Shown here piece by piece: positions 1 through 6,556 of a stretch of 6,595 nt of DNA (position 1 is the first letter of the stretch; every line of letters starts with the position of its first letter). The DNA lies in contig DJYV01000086.1 in assembly GCA_002448555.1 (NCBI GenBank), positions 6,127 to 12,721 on the forward strand, given 5' to 3'. Below the pieces are notes generated by a model. That model saw only the letters and a list, made by a program, of their open reading frames with translations, made no database searches and was not told where the DNA came from. The translations under genes were made by a program, and so were the position numbers. This stretch comes from Flavobacteriales bacterium UBA6969 (GTDB taxonomy: Bacteria > Bacteroidota > Bacteroidia > Flavobacteriales_D > Sanyastnellaceae).

Positions 1-579
1 ACACGAACTCACTGGAAACGAACCCGCCGTGACATAGTGCTCGAGCCCGCGCGATTGTGCAATGGCATCCGCTGCATTCATGCTCAGAAAGGCGAACATG
101 AGCAGCACTTCCACCACCAAAATGATATTCGCGTCGAGGGACGGCCATCCTTTCAAATCGTTCGAGGCGAGGCGGGCAATGGCCATGCCGTTGCGGCGAA
201 TAAAAAACACAACGCACGCTAGAATGACCCCGGCGGCCAGCCATTCAAACGATGCAATGAGGAAGTCATATACCGGCCCGAGGAATGTGAACACGCGGTG
301 GGTACCGAATAATCCGTCGATGAGGATTTCCAGGATCTCGATGTTGATGATGACAAACCCGGCGTAGATCAGGATGTGCATGACACCCGCCACGGGGCGC
401 GTGGTCATTTTGCCCTGCCCCAATGCCACGCGGGCCATGGTTGCCCAACGTTCGCTCGTTCGGTCTGAACCATCCCAAGCGCGGCCGGACTTGATGTTCC
501 GGCGGATGACGCCAATGCGGCGAGCAAAAAAGAAAATGCCCGTGGACAAGAGCAGGAGAAAGAGCAACTGGCTGATCAT
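1..579 (-). CDS. (Fe-S)-binding oxidoreductase, N-terminal membrane part (partial)
   Basis: The first 193 residues are visible; the frame runs open off the left edge, so the C-terminal part is missing. The protein starts MISQLLFLLLLSTGIFFFAR. It has about four hydrophobic segments (residues about 4-20, 65-90, 104-128 and 150-168). Between the first two is a basic cytoplasmic-looking stretch with SERWATMARVALGQGKM. RPVAGVMHILIYAGFVIINI and GLFGTHRVFTFLG match, as I remember it, the N-terminus of the Bacteroidota (Fe-S)-binding proteins of about 440 residues. In those, a NarI-like membrane domain precedes a 4Fe-4S dicluster domain. The iron-sulfur cysteines would lie outside the window, so the redox role is inferred from family resemblance; the partner and substrate are unknown. 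His68 in the second helix is a possible haem ligand. The ATG lies 9 bases after the MCE-gene stop, which suggests cotranscription. No Shine-Dalgarno sequence is seen. Confidence 0.82.
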   Translation of the reverse strand, partial: MISQLLFLLLLSTGIFFFARRIGVIRRNIKSGRAWDGSDRTSERWATMARVALGQGKMTTRPVAGVMHILIYAGFVIINIEILEILIDGLFGTHRVFTFLGPVYDFLIASFEWLAAGVILACVVFFIRRNGMAIARLASNDLKGWPSLDANIILVVEVLLMFAFLSMNAADAIAQSRGLEHYVTAGSFPVSSC

Positions 580-588
580 GATCGGGAT

Positions 589-1638
589 TTATTTTTCTTC
601 AGCAGACCGCTTTTCGATTTCTTCGTCGATGATCTTGCGAAGCGTGCGCAACTCTTTTTTGGAAATGGCCTTCTCCTGCTTTTTGCTAAATACGGAAACC
701 CGCACGTAGCGCCAGGGGTTGAGGTACAGGTCGTTGATGAGGTACTGCAACTCTTGGTTGGTGGCCATCAGTCCGTTGTGCAAGGAGTCGCTGTTCACCA
801 ATTGCCCCAACGAGCCCTCGCCGTTGTTGATCTTGCGGGTGATCTCGTCGACGTGGGTGAGTGCGGAATTGGCGCGCTGAATGGTTTCGGCAAAATTCGA
901 AGCCGCAAGCGAATCCGAAATATCCGAGAAGTTTTCCATCACATTGGCGAGGTCGTCGTTGTGATTTTTGAGGTTGGCCGTGATCTCGTCGACGTTCGAG
1001 AAAATGCTCTTCAGCGTGGAGCGGTTCTCGGCCACCATGGCGTCCAATTTCAGTGACGTCTGCTCGAGGCTTTCCACTGTGCGTTGGATGCTCTCAAAAG
1101 CTGTCGGCAATTCCAACGTGGCGTCGGCTTCAAAGACAGCCTTGAGGTTTTCCAAGATGTCATCCACGCCGTCGATGAGCTGGTCAGTTTTGTTTTTGAG
1201 CGGAATCAATTCGATCCGCACGGCGTCCGCCAGCCCCACCTCCAAATCGCTCAAAAGCGTGTCGCCCGGTTGCGCGGTCTCGCTGCCTGTTCCAGCGATG
1301 AGGTTAATGGCCTTGGTACCAAATAGGTCGCTTGAGATGATTTTGGCCGTGGCGTCTTTGGTCAGCAGCAAGGCGGATTCTTCGATGTCAAAACCGACCA
1401 GTAGCGAGCCGTCCCCTTCATCGGTAAATTTCACTTGCGTGACCTGCCCCACCTTGAATCCGTTCACCAATACAGGGTTGGACACCGCGAGTCCGTCGAT
1501 TTTCTCGTAATGGGCGTAGTAGGTGTTGGAGGGTGAGAACGGGTTGAATCCTTTGAGGTAATTCACGCCCAGTACCAACAAGATCAGCCCTGCGATGACC
1601 AATGCTCCGATCCTGAATTCTTTGGAAACTCCTGTCAC
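589..1638 (-). CDS. MCE/MlaD-family lipid transport protein
   Basis: A 349-residue protein if started at GTG 1638. One hydrophobic anchor (residues about 9-28, IGALVIAGLILLVLGVNYL) follows SKEFRIG. An MCE domain (about 38-117) comes next, with YEKIDGLAVSNPVLVNGFKV and DLFGTKAINLIAG. A long polar, probably helical or coiled-coil region runs from about 150 to 305. A motif near 310, NPWRYVRVSVF, and a highly charged tail close the protein. MCE proteins such as MlaD bind lipids in the periplasm and form rings that feed an inner-membrane ABC transporter. No permease or ATPase gene is in the window, so the transport direction is unknown. Start choice: an in-frame ATG at 1683 would overlap the amidase gene by 40 bases and add a basic extension not expected in homologues. 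GTG at 1638 and TTG at 1647 (overlapping the amidase TGA) both give the usual short N-terminus. It lies in an operon between the amidase and the Fe-S gene. Confidence 0.9.
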   Translation of the reverse strand: MTGVSKEFRIGALVIAGLILLVLGVNYLKGFNPFSPSNTYYAHYEKIDGLAVSNPVLVNGFKVGQVTQVKFTDEGDGSLLVGFDIEESALLLTKDATAKIISSDLFGTKAINLIAGTGSETAQPGDTLLSDLEVGLADAVRIELIPLKNKTDQLIDGVDDILENLKAVFEADATLELPTAFESIQRTVESLEQTSLKLDAMVAENRSTLKSIFSNVDEITANLKNHNDDLANVMENFSDISDSLAASNFAETIQRANSALTHVDEITRKINNGEGSLGQLVNSDSLHNGLMATNQELQYLINDLYLNPWRYVRVSVFSKKQEKAISKKELRTLRKIIDEEIEKRSAEEK

Positions 1639-1643
1639 GTGAA

Positions 1644-2795
1644 TCAATTTTTGGCGAGCGGTTTGACGCCTTGTTCTTCCCACGTTTTGCCTTCAAACTT
1701 GACGACAAACGCATCCGTAAATCCTTGGTTTTGGATTTGGGATTTCTGAAGACTGGCTTCCACCGAGGAGTCAAACGAACCCACCGCGTATTTGTAAAGA
1801 CCGTTACGAATATACTCAACCACCGGTCCCACACCGGCAAGCCGTGAATCGTCTGTGGATAAGGGGTCTTGAGATGCCAAAATTTGGATGCGGTAGGTAG
1901 GGGAAGCCAAAGGGGCATTGGGGTTTGAGGCCGCTGCTACCGGCTCGGCGGGCTCCTCAGGTGCAGGTTGCGGCGCCGGTGCAGGCTCGGCGGCCGCGGG
2001 ACCCGGGTGGTGCTTCTCCTTGTAGGTTCGGAAGGCCCGCAAGAGTGCACTCGCCATCAATTCCTTACCGTTTTGGGAGTTGAGGAAATCTTCTTCCTCG
2101 GGGTTTGTGAGGAAGCCCAATTCCACCAAGACAGAAGGCATGTTGGTAAAGCTGATGACGTAGTAGCCGGCTTGCTTGACCCCGCGGTCCTTGCGTCCGA
2201 CGCGATCGGAGAATTGATTTTGGATGAGGCTTCCCAGCTCGAGGCTTTGGTTGAGGTACACCGACTGCTTAAGGGCCAAGGCGATGTAGGTGTCCGGATC
2301 ATTTGGGTTGAATCCGGCGTAGCGCGTCTCGTAGTCGTCTTCTTGGTAGATGGAGGCGTTTTCCTTCATCGCTACGCGGAGGCTTTCTTCGGATTTGTGC
2401 ATGCCCATCACGAACGTGCTCGAACCGCGGGCTTTGGGGTTGTCAAAGGCGTCGCAGTGAATGCTGATGAACAGGTCGGCTTGGGTTTCGTTGGCCAACG
2501 CGACGCGTCGCTGCAAGGAGGGGTATTCATCCCGTTCCCGCGTCATGACAATTTTCACGTCGGGAAACCGTTCTTGGATGTACTTGCGCAGCAGCAATGC
2601 CACATCGAGTGTCACTTCTTTTTCCGTGGTTCGGTACCGCTTTGTGCCAAGGTTGCCGGGGTCGGCTCCCCCGTGCCCGGCATCAATTACCACGACCATG
2701 CTCGGCGGCACCGGAGTGAACGAAACCGAAAGGAGAATGATGGCCGCCATGCCGCATAGCACCTTACGTTTCGTTAGTTTTGACAGCCGTTTCAT
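1644..2795 (-). CDS. N-acetylmuramoyl-L-alanine amidase (Amidase_3) with SPOR-like C-terminus
   Basis: A 383-residue exported zinc amidase that cleaves the bond between N-acetylmuramic acid and L-alanine in peptidoglycan. A signal peptide or anchor is formed by a basic MKRLSKLTKRK followed by a hydrophobic stretch ending near residue 30. The Amidase_3 domain spans about 33-260. Expected zinc ligands are His41 (DAGHGG), Glu58 (TTEKEVTLDVA) and His113 (SIHCD); the catalytic glutamate is Glu225 (VELGFLTNPEEE). A Pro/Ala/Glu-rich linker (about 263-298) leads to a SPOR-like domain (about 300-367, starting TYRIQILAS, with YKYAVGSF). SPOR domains bind denuded glycan at septa, which hints at a role in cell separation; this is inferred. 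ATG 2795 is preferred because it gives a classical signal peptide. ATG 2864 would add 23 residues inside lptD, and ATG 2750 would lose the basic n-region. It is the first gene of the minus-strand operon. Confidence 0.93.
   Translation of the reverse strand: MKRLSKLTKRKVLCGMAAIILLSVSFTPVPPSMVVVIDAGHGGADPGNLGTKRYRTTEKEVTLDVALLLRKYIQERFPDVKIVMTRERDEYPSLQRRVALANETQADLFISIHCDAFDNPKARGSSTFVMGMHKSEESLRVAMKENASIYQEDDYETRYAGFNPNDPDTYIALALKQSVYLNQSLELGSLIQNQFSDRVGRKDRGVKQAGYYVISFTNMPSVLVELGFLTNPEEEDFLNSQNGKELMASALLRAFRTYKEKHHPGPAAAEPAPAPQPAPEEPAEPVAAASNPNAPLASPTYRIQILASQDPLSTDDSRLAGVGPVVEYIRNGLYKYAVGSFDSSVEASLQKSQIQNQGFTDAFVVKFEGKTWEEQGVKPLAKN
2775..2782 (+). promoter_or_regulatory. Candidate -7 box for lptD (TAGTTTTG)
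   Basis: TAGTTTTG matches the Bacteroidota -7 consensus TAnnTTTG at every fixed position. It ends 11 bases before the lptD ATG at 2794, which would give a leader of only a few bases. No TTG -33 element is seen about 19 bases upstream. The box lies inside the start of the amidase coding sequence. Confidence 0.4.
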
Positions 2796-5253
2796 GGGTA
2801 AGTTCAAATCTAAAACGTGGTCCAGGGCCCGCATCGTCTGCCGGAAGGGGATTTTCCGTGCCATTTTGTGGATAAGCCTGCCCGCGTTTGGCCAAGCCCA
2901 GGAGGCCGTTCAGGACTCTGCAGCCACGCCGGTTGAATCGGCTTTCGAAGTGGTCTGGGGCGCATCCGATTCGACCCGGATGAACGCGGTGGATTCGGAG
3001 GTGGAACTCTACGGCTCGGCGTTTGTTGCACTGGATGACATCCGCCTTGAAGCGGATCGCATTGTCTATTCGCAGGCGACGAATCAAGCGTGCGCTTACG
3101 GTCGGAGGGATTCGGCGGGGGCGTGGATCGGGCGACCGGTGCTGACGCAAGGCGGGCAGACGTTCGAGCAGGACGAGTTGTGTTTTGACATGAAGTCGCG
3201 CCGCGGGCTGAGCCGCAAAGCCGTCACCGTGCAGGGCGAGGCGATTTTTCACGCGGCCGTTGCCAAGCGCCAAGCCAACGAACGGATTCACGTGGCCAAC
3301 GCGAAGTTCACCACGTGCGACGCGGAGAATCCCCATTTTCACTTTCACCTCAAACGCGCTGTGATGATTCCGGGTGAGAAGGTGGTTTCGGGACCGTTTT
3401 ACCTGAAGTTTCGCAAAATCCCAACGCCGCTCGCACTGCCCTTTGGTTGGTTTCCTACGCCCCCCGAGAAACGCAGCCACGGCCTCTTGATGCCCGGATA
3501 TGGGGACGGAGGAAATTTGGGTTTTTTCCTCAAAGACCTCGGGTACTACATGCCGTTGGGGGAATATGCGGACACGCGCCTGACCGCCGACATCTACACG
3601 GGCGGATCCTGGGCCATCCGCAACAGCACCAATTACAAAATTCGCTACCGTTCGAGCGGAAATTTCAACGTGAGCTTCCAACGCCAGCGCATCGGGTTCA
3701 CGGACCTGCCCAGTTTGACCACACAAAACCAGTTTTTCGTCCGGTGGACGCACAACCAAGACGGCCGAGCGCGCCCCAACAGCCGCTTCAACACCAGCGT
3801 GAATTTTGGTTCCAATAACCACTTCCAAACCAACTTGAGCAGCTCGCAGCAGGATTACCTGACCAACACGTTCCAGTCCAGTGTGCAGTGGTCGCGAACG
3901 TTCCCGGGCAAGCCGTTCAACGTGGCGATGAGCGCTCGGCATTCCCAGAATTCCCAGACGGGCAATGTGGACGTCACCCTGCCTGCATTCACGTTCAACC
4001 TGCAGCGGGTCAGCCTCGCCAAATTGCTCGGCCGAAAGCAGGTCGGCAGCGGCTTGCTGGACGACATCGCCATCTCGGGTTCATCGCGGTTCGAACAAAC
4101 GATGCAGGCGCCCGACAGTGTATTCAATTCAGGCAATTGGGAGGACGTCACTTTCCGCAACGGCATCAAGCACACGGCTTCGGCGTCGACGCAGTTGCGG
4201 GCGGGGTTTGTCAGCGTGACGCCCTCATTTAACTACAATGAATTTTGGGCCTTCCAGTCTTTGCAAGGAGAACTGGTCGAAACCGAAGAGGGCGTGGTGG
4301 AAGTGTTGGACACCTTGAACGGATTCGATGCCACCCGCGATTGGCGGCTGTCGATCAGCGCTTCGACGCGGTTTTACGGAACCTTTGAGCGAGGCAAGGA
4401 CAAGCGAGTTACCGCCTTGCGCCACGTCATCAGTCCATCGCTCGGATTGAGCTACACCCCGGAACGGCAGCGCACGCAGGAAGTCAGCCTCAATGACGAA
4501 AACTGGCAATACAACCCCTACAGCCTGAACCGCTTTACGCCGCTCGATATTCGCGCTTCGGGTGCAGTGAACCTCAGCATTGCCCAGAACCTGGAAGCGA
4601 AAGTGCGCGACAAGGAGACGGGTGACCTGCGCAAGGTGCGGCTCATCGACAACATCGTGACTTCGGCGAATTACAACTTGATCGCCGATTCATTGGGGTT
4701 GAGCGACATCGTGACCCGCGGGAACACAGATCTGTTCAACCGAATGCGGGTCAACTTCGGCGCCACGCACAGCGCTTATGCCCGGGATTCGACGGGACAA
4801 CGCATCAATCAGTTTTTGTGGGAGACCGGGGAGGGGCCCCTGCGCCTGACGCGTGCCAACCTCGCTTTCGGGAGCAACTTCAAAGGGGGTGAGGAGACCC
4901 TGTTTCCGTGGAATTGCCGGGTGGATTACAATTTTGACATGCGGAAAAGCTGGCAGCAGGCCACCCAATCAGACACGCTCCTCATCAACCAATCCGCGCG
5001 CATTCGCGGGTCCATCCGCATTGCAGAGAAGTGGAACGTGGACGTGAACGGGGGGTACGATTTCATCAACCGCGAGTTTACCCCAACGCAGCTGGACATC
5101 CGGTGGGATCTGCACTGCTGGGAACTGTCGGTCAATTGGGTGCCCATCGGCATCCGCAAAAGCATCTACGTGCGGCTGAACATCAAGTCGACGATGCTCA
5201 AGGATTTGAAATTGGAATTCCGCGACAGCGACCTGCCGGACTTGTTCTTCTAA
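2794..5253 (+). CDS. lptD: LptD, outer-membrane LPS-assembly protein
   Basis: An 819-residue protein of the Bacteroidota LptD type; it receives LPS from the periplasmic Lpt bridge and inserts it into the outer leaflet. A signal peptide (hydrophobic core about 20-33, probable cleavage near FGQA/QEA at 35) precedes a periplasmic OstA-like domain (about 60-185), with DDIRLEADRIVYS and IHVANAKFTTCDAENPHFHF. The barrel region follows from about 190, with VMIPGEKVVSGPFYLKFRKI, ALPFGWFP and HGLLMPGYGDGGNLGFF, then many alternating-polarity strands. The last residue is Phe, as is usual for BAM substrates. The frame is open back to 2461, but that upstream part is antisense to the amidase. ATG 2794 is the last ATG that leaves a complete signal peptide. 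Cysteines: 100, 130, 175 in the N-domain and 708, 775 near the C-terminus. LptE is not in the window. It diverges from the amidase operon. Confidence 0.94.
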   Translation: MGKFKSKTWSRARIVCRKGIFRAILWISLPAFGQAQEAVQDSAATPVESAFEVVWGASDSTRMNAVDSEVELYGSAFVALDDIRLEADRIVYSQATNQACAYGRRDSAGAWIGRPVLTQGGQTFEQDELCFDMKSRRGLSRKAVTVQGEAIFHAAVAKRQANERIHVANAKFTTCDAENPHFHFHLKRAVMIPGEKVVSGPFYLKFRKIPTPLALPFGWFPTPPEKRSHGLLMPGYGDGGNLGFFLKDLGYYMPLGEYADTRLTADIYTGGSWAIRNSTNYKIRYRSSGNFNVSFQRQRIGFTDLPSLTTQNQFFVRWTHNQDGRARPNSRFNTSVNFGSNNHFQTNLSSSQQDYLTNTFQSSVQWSRTFPGKPFNVAMSARHSQNSQTGNVDVTLPAFTFNLQRVSLAKLLGRKQVGSGLLDDIAISGSSRFEQTMQAPDSVFNSGNWEDVTFRNGIKHTASASTQLRAGFVSVTPSFNYNEFWAFQSLQGELVETEEGVVEVLDTLNGFDATRDWRLSISASTRFYGTFERGKDKRVTALRHVISPSLGLSYTPERQRTQEVSLNDENWQYNPYSLNRFTPLDIRASGAVNLSIAQNLEAKVRDKETGDLRKVRLIDNIVTSANYNLIADSLGLSDIVTRGNTDLFNRMRVNFGATHSAYARDSTGQRINQFLWETGEGPLRLTRANLAFGSNFKGGEETLFPWNCRVDYNFDMRKSWQQATQSDTLLINQSARIRGSIRIAEKWNVDVNGGYDFINREFTPTQLDIRWDLHCWELSVNWVPIGIRKSIYVRLNIKSTMLKDLKLEFRDSDLPDLFF
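2805..2812 (-). promoter_or_regulatory. Candidate -7 box for the amidase operon (TAGATTTG)
   Basis: Read on the minus strand, TAGATTTG matches TAnnTTTG exactly and ends 9 bases before the amidase ATG at 2795. It sits within the first codons of lptD, facing the lptD box. No clear -33 TTG is visible. The implied transcript would be nearly leaderless for ATG 2795, or have about a 50-base leader if the protein began at ATG 2750. Confidence 0.4.
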
Positions 5254-5257
5254 GTGG

Positions 5258-5422
5258 TCAACGCCCGAACCAGCGCACCAACATCACCACCAGGCACACG
5301 AGGAACATCAAGAAGCTGATCTTGTTGACCCCGTGCATCATGCGAAGGCTGATGCCGGCTTCTTCGTCGCGGTGAAACAAGTTGGCCGGGTTCAAATAGT
5401 AGAGGATTTTCTTGAAAAACAT
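5258..5422 (-). CDS. Small single-pass membrane protein (DUF6728-like)
   Basis: A 54-residue protein, MFFKKILYYLNPANLFHRDE onwards. A basic, aromatic N-terminus leads to SLRMMHGVNKIS and one strong membrane helix (residues about 36-49, FLMFLVCLVVMLVR), ending WFGR. Function is unknown. The MHGVNKIS-plus-helix layout resembles small Bacteroidota proteins that I recall being grouped as DUF6728; that name is from memory and uncertain. Support for a real gene: it begins 3 bases after the ridA stop on the same strand, fills the gap between ridA and lptD, and has a coherent membrane-protein composition. Its TGA is separated from the convergent lptD stop by 4 bases. Confidence 0.75.
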   Translation of the reverse strand: MFFKKILYYLNPANLFHRDEEAGISLRMMHGVNKISFLMFLVCLVVMLVRWFGR

Positions 5423-5425
5423 GGT

Positions 5426-5809
5426 TCAGCGGTTTCGGTGGGCAATGACAGAAATTTCGACGCGCGCGCCCTTGGGCAGTCCGGTGACAAACACCGCTTC
5501 ACGCGCCGGGAACGGCTCGGGGATAGTGGTGCGGTAGGTAGCGTCCATGCCGGCATAATCGCCGGAATCGATGAGGAAAACAGTGGCCTTCACCACGTGC
5601 TCCAAACCCAATCCCGCCGCCTTGAGTACACGCGTTACGTTGCGCAGGCTCTGCGCCGTCGCGGCTTCGATGGTTTCAGCCACCAACTCCCCGTTCTCCG
5701 GGTTCAGGGGGATCTGGCCACTGACAAACACTAAGTCGCCGGCTTGGACGGCTTGGCTGTACGCCGCAACCGGAGCGGCTGCGCTGGAGGATGAAATCGG
5801 CTTGGGCAT
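5426..5809 (-). CDS. ridA: RidA family enamine/imine deaminase
   Basis: A 127-residue protein of full family length (YjgF/YER057c/UK114). RidA hydrolyses reactive enamine/imine intermediates such as 2-aminoacrylate, released by PLP-dependent dehydratases, to the keto acid and ammonia. It is a cytosolic trimer. Motifs: APVAAYSQAVQAGDLVFVSG with the conserved Tyr17, GQIPLNP (31-37), and the C-terminal signature PFPAREAVFVTGLPKGARVE. Arg103 is the residue that binds the substrate carboxylate, and Glu118 is the conserved acid. The ATG at 5809 is the only sensible start. It is followed by the 54-residue membrane protein gene, and diverges from the amidotransferase gene across 50 bases. Confidence 0.95.
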   Translation of the reverse strand: MPKPISSSSAAAPVAAYSQAVQAGDLVFVSGQIPLNPENGELVAETIEAATAQSLRNVTRVLKAAGLGLEHVVKATVFLIDSGDYAGMDATYRTTIPEPFPAREAVFVTGLPKGARVEISVIAHRNR

Positions 5810-5859
5810 GGTGCGAAACTACGGATGGATTTCCCACCTTTGCATGCGAAAGTTCCCAG
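5810..5859. promoter_or_regulatory. Divergent promoter region between ridA and the amidotransferase gene
   Basis: This 50-base gap must hold the starts for both divergent genes. On the plus strand CACCTTTG (5835-5842) differs from TAnnTTTG by one base, and lies 17 bases before ATG 5860. On the minus strand TAGTTTCG (5821-5814) also has one mismatch and ends 4 bases before the ridA ATG. A near-palindrome around GCATGC (5842-5847), flanked by CTTT and GAAAG, could be an operator or chance. No Shine-Dalgarno sequence is seen for either gene. Confidence 0.35.
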
Positions 5860-6513
5860 ATGCACATCCTGCTGGTAGACAATTACGATTCCTTTACATG
5901 GAACATCGAACACATCCTCGTCAGTGCGGGTGCACAGGTGGATGTGGTGCGCAATGACGCGATCAACCCACACGCGGTCGTCCAATTCGATGGCCTGGTC
6001 TTGTCGCCGGGCCCAGGCGTCCCCGATGAGGCCGGCCAATTGATGCGCATGATCCCCATCGCCGCGGCGCATACTGTGCCGACGCTGGGGGTGTGCCTCG
6101 GGATGCAAGCCATTGCCGAGCATTTTGGCGGGACGTTGCGCAACCTCGATCAGGTACTGCACGGTCAGGCGTCACACCTCACGGAATTGGTGTCGGAAGG
6201 CGTGCTGGCGGGGTTGCAGCCGCCGGTTCAAATCGGGCACTACCACAGCTGGGTGGTCGATGATGCGGAGTTGCCGGCCAACTTGGAGATCACAGCGCGG
6301 AATGCGGCAGGCCTGCCGATGGCGATGCGCCACCGCACCTTGCCGCTCGAAGCCGTTCAGTTCCATCCTGAATCGGTCCTAACGCCAGACGGCAAAACCA
6401 TGCTCAGCAATTGGCTGCGCGGGGTGGCTGAACACCGCAAGGTTCAACCGGTGGACCGGTCTGCCATTCCCATTTGGCTGGAAGAAAAAAGCCCCAGCAC
6501 CGAGCGGTACTGA
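5860..6513 (+). CDS. trpG/pabA: Glutamine amidotransferase, anthranilate/aminodeoxychorismate synthase component II
   Basis: A 217-residue class-I glutamine amidotransferase. It releases ammonia from glutamine for a chorismate-using partner (TrpE or PabB), giving anthranilate (tryptophan) or aminodeoxychorismate (folate). Motifs: MHILLVDNYDSFTWN at the start, the oxyanion-side loop LSPGPGVPDE (49-57), the nucleophile Cys79 in GVCLGMQ, HGQASHL (101-107), GHYHSWVV (126-133), and the His169/Glu171 pair in VQFHPES. All catalytic residues are present. ATG 5860 is chosen because it begins exactly at the family N-terminus; ATG 5791 would run into ridA. A tail of about 25 residues after the usual domain end overlaps a terminator hairpin. 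No trp genes flank it and a convergent gene follows, so it stands alone here. That makes a PabA or dual-purpose role plausible; sequence alone does not decide. Confidence 0.93.
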   Translation: MHILLVDNYDSFTWNIEHILVSAGAQVDVVRNDAINPHAVVQFDGLVLSPGPGVPDEAGQLMRMIPIAAAHTVPTLGVCLGMQAIAEHFGGTLRNLDQVLHGQASHLTELVSEGVLAGLQPPVQIGHYHSWVVDDAELPANLEITARNAAGLPMAMRHRTLPLEAVQFHPESVLTPDGKTMLSNWLRGVAEHRKVQPVDRSAIPIWLEEKSPSTERY

Positions 6514-6519
6514 GGCTTT
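6485..6519 (-). terminator. Intrinsic terminator of the incoming minus-strand gene
   Basis: The arms are 6488-6501 and 6506-6519 with a four-base loop at 6502-6505. Read on the minus strand, all 14 positions pair, two of them as G-U wobbles, and a U6 run follows (6490-6485, the first three also in the stem). Read on the plus strand, the two wobbles become C-A mismatches and no good U-tract follows. The hairpin therefore favours the minus strand. It covers the last codons and stop of the amidotransferase gene. Confidence 0.75.
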
Positions 6520-6525
6520 GAAATA

Positions 6526-6556
6526 CAGTGATTCGAGTCTGGCAGGAGAATCACTG
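6526..6556. repeat. 9-base inverted repeat in the convergent gap
   Basis: CAGTGATTC (6526-6534) and GAATCACTG (6548-6556) are perfect reverse complements separated by 13 bases. The right arm overlaps the stop codon of the minus-strand gene. No U-tract follows on either strand, so it is not a typical terminator. It might protect a 3' end or be chance. Confidence 0.35.

Noticed and set aside
62..709. Plus-strand open frames across the left edge
   Set aside because: They are antisense to the Fe-S membrane protein and the MCE C-terminus, which have clear helices and motifs on the minus strand.
968..1510. Open frame of 180 codons on the plus strand, opposite the MCE gene
   Set aside because: The Ser-rich translation is the mirror of the MCE protein's helical region; no motif supports it.
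1918..2005. Possible tandem repeat in GC-rich DNA
   Set aside because: It encodes the Pro/Ala/Glu linker of the amidase; the low complexity is explained by the protein and there is no exact DNA repeat unit.
1968..2759. Open frame of 263 codons on the plus strand, opposite the amidase
   Set aside because: The amidase on the other strand has all its catalytic motifs. The plus-strand product has no recognisable fold or sensible N-terminus.
2461..2793. Upstream extension of lptD to ATG 2461
   Set aside because: These 111 extra codons are antisense to the amidase and would bury the signal peptide.
2764..3942. Long open frame (392 codons) on the minus strand, antisense to lptD
   Set aside because: It overlaps the unmistakable LptD frame, and its translation is Arg/His/Val-rich with no domain or membrane pattern. 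It is a shadow of GC-rich codon usage.
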